Below the pieces are notes generated by a model. The model searched no databases. It worked only from the letters and a program-made list of their open reading frames with translations, and was not told the origin of the DNA. The translations under genes were made by a program, and so were the position numbers. From Morinoia aosen (Eukaryota > Arthropoda > Malacostraca > Amphipoda > Talitridae): 64,000 nt of DNA. The stretch spans positions 34,714,183 through 34,778,182 of the forward strand of contig CM059560.1 in assembly GCA_030386875.1 (NCBI GenBank). Direction: 5' to 3'. Below are positions 62,403 to 64,000 of the stretch, piece by piece (position 1 is the stretch's first letter; each line of letters begins with the position of its first letter).

Positions 62403-64000
62403 ACGCCTGGAGCTCATGTAGCCAGGAGACATGCTACATGGCCATCGTATTCTCACAGCTTTACAAATCTGAAAATTGAATTATGTATATAAGAGAATTG
62501 CTTGTAAAAGAATCCTTATTTATGTCTTTTACCCGAGGTTAGTTGAACTTTAATGTCAGGACGTCCAGAGCAACGTGCAGCTTTGGGAGATGACTTGTGG
62601 CGAGAAGCTTCAGAATTGTCGTGTGTGTGGTGCCTCATACAAAACTTGCAGTGTAGCACTGTGTCGTGCTTGCCTCGCGAGTATGACGTAGGTGCAATGA
62701 GTTGGTGCTTAGTGTGCCATATAGCCTTAACTTAGTGTATGTATGATTATGTCTTTTGTGAACACGCATTGCGTGATTATGCTTGTAATGCATTGTGTAA
62801 TTTTGGTGAGCTACCCTGATTTTATATGTAGAACGGAAGATAAAAAATGAAGCAGGTCATTTTTCTATAATATTTATAGGCATTTTATACTTCCTATAAT
62901 ACTACCAACCTGAAAGGTGCCTTTTTTCCGCACTGATTCTAGTACGCGTAGATTTGGTGAGAAAACTCGCGTCCTGTGAGTAGTTTGAATAACTCCATAA
63001 AATTTCTCGAGGATTGCCTCGTAGAACAGAAACCGTGCAACTCAAACTTTCACTGCAGTTCCCGCAAAGGAGGCAGTGAAATATCCTGCCATAAACCTAA
63101 CCTTTTGCTTCCGTGGCTTGAGTAAGAGCTTCTTTCTCAGGTACAGCTTTATAATTACGGTGCTTTTTTGGTAGCGCAGTCGAGTGACAGTCGCATTTTT
63201 GTTTAGAAGATAGTTATTTCCATACTTGAAATATTGCTTAAAATATGAATTTGATTGATGATTGATGATCTGCTCACTGTCTAAGCTCATCAAACTATCC
63301 CTGCTCGTGATGACCTGCTGTAAAATTTTAACAATAGGTGCAAATTTGGTATAGATTTAACTGGGATTTAATTGCTCTGCATCACCTGCCCATTTCCATT
63401 CTTCCTTCATTCCTGTCCATCCCTCCTTGAGCTTGTTGTAACACTTCCATAATTCCTTATGATGAACTTCCTTTACGAATTAAATGGTGTGCCTTTGTAC
63501 TTCAAGCGCCTTATTTGATGTGCCTAATTTTAGAATATGCTGCTGCGTAGTGCTGTGAGGTGACTTCTGAACAGTAGTGTGAACCAAATCCTGAGGAGGG
63601 GGGGGGGCATGATCTTCCTTCAACAAGAAGAGTGTGCCAAAAGTGTTGGAGTATAGGAATAACTACGTGATGCCGCTGTAACAAAGTAGCACTGTGTTAC
63701 CGCTGCTGCTTGATTCAGGCGTGAGAACGTCTCAGCCTTACCTAAAAAGTAATGTGGAAAGTGAATGTGTGTTCAAGGGAGGAAAATAGTACTGAAGAGA
63801 TCAGTAACAGTGTCATCTCGTAACTATGTAAAACAACTTTGGTAGAAATACCAAAGCGGCAACTAAATAGTCTTTGACCTGAGTTTTCATTAACTGAGTT
63901 TATTAGTAATACATGATGCAGCTTTGATACAACAACGGTTAGTAGCTCAATAAGTTCATATTCAGTAGACGTACGGTAAGAGATCGCTAGCTTCAAGATC
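62403..64000 (+). other. 3' untranslated region and downstream flank of iRhom
   Basis: No further exon or gene recognised. An ATTAAA at 63,479-63,484 is the only poly(A)-signal-like hexamer I noticed, so the transcript end is not defined. A run of nine or more G lies near 63,600. Confidence 0.5.

Overview
This window is eukaryotic and most likely from an arthropod, probably an insect. The host gene is split into many small exons with GT-AG introns. It is surrounded by nested retrotransposons and DNA transposons of arthropod type, a tRNA-derived SINE and abundant satellite DNA. I cannot name the species.

Layout. (1) 1-10.6 kb is a nest of transposable elements. A 5'-truncated CR1/Jockey-like non-LTR element (minus strand) is split by a fold-back mariner and abuts a Ty3/gypsy pol fragment. 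Downstream of that pol lies a nearly perfect inverted repeat with two ~1,034-bp arms and a ~54-bp centre. Each arm carries the same two small membrane-protein ORFs. A probable LTR follows. (2) 10.6-16.7 kb holds an I-group non-LTR element: ORF1 with zinc knuckles, ORF2 with endonuclease, reverse transcriptase and RNase H, broken by two frameshifts. (3) 16.7-21.6 kb is satellite and tandem-repeat DNA, including a higher-order repeat. It ends in a second copy of the sequence at 1-715. (4) 23.27-32.31 kb is a complete, apparently young Ty3/gypsy element on the minus strand. It has 2,051-bp LTRs, a 4-bp target duplication, a tRNA-Gly primer site and intact gag and pol. These are joined by what looks like a textbook -1 frameshift signal with a predicted H-type pseudoknot. 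(5) 33.0-38.0 kb holds a SINE and a third non-LTR element whose ORF1 is an SGNH esterase. (6) 39.2-40.2 kb holds remains of a pogo/Tigger-like transposase.

(7) 43.55-62.40 kb is the only cellular gene I can recognise: an inactive rhomboid (iRhom/RHBDF family) on the plus strand. I map 15 coding exons whose splice phases all agree. They encode about 760 residues: a cytoplasmic N-terminus, a first membrane segment, a cysteine-rich luminal iRhom domain and a rhomboid-like membrane core. Introns hold minisatellites, a decayed reverse transcriptase and short dispersed repeats. 62.4-64 kb is 3' flank with no further gene seen.

The transposable elements are independent insertions and do not act together with the iRhom gene. 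The observations most worth following up are the frameshift pseudoknot, the 1-kb inverted repeat with its paired small membrane ORFs, and the unusual active-site residues of the iRhom protein.
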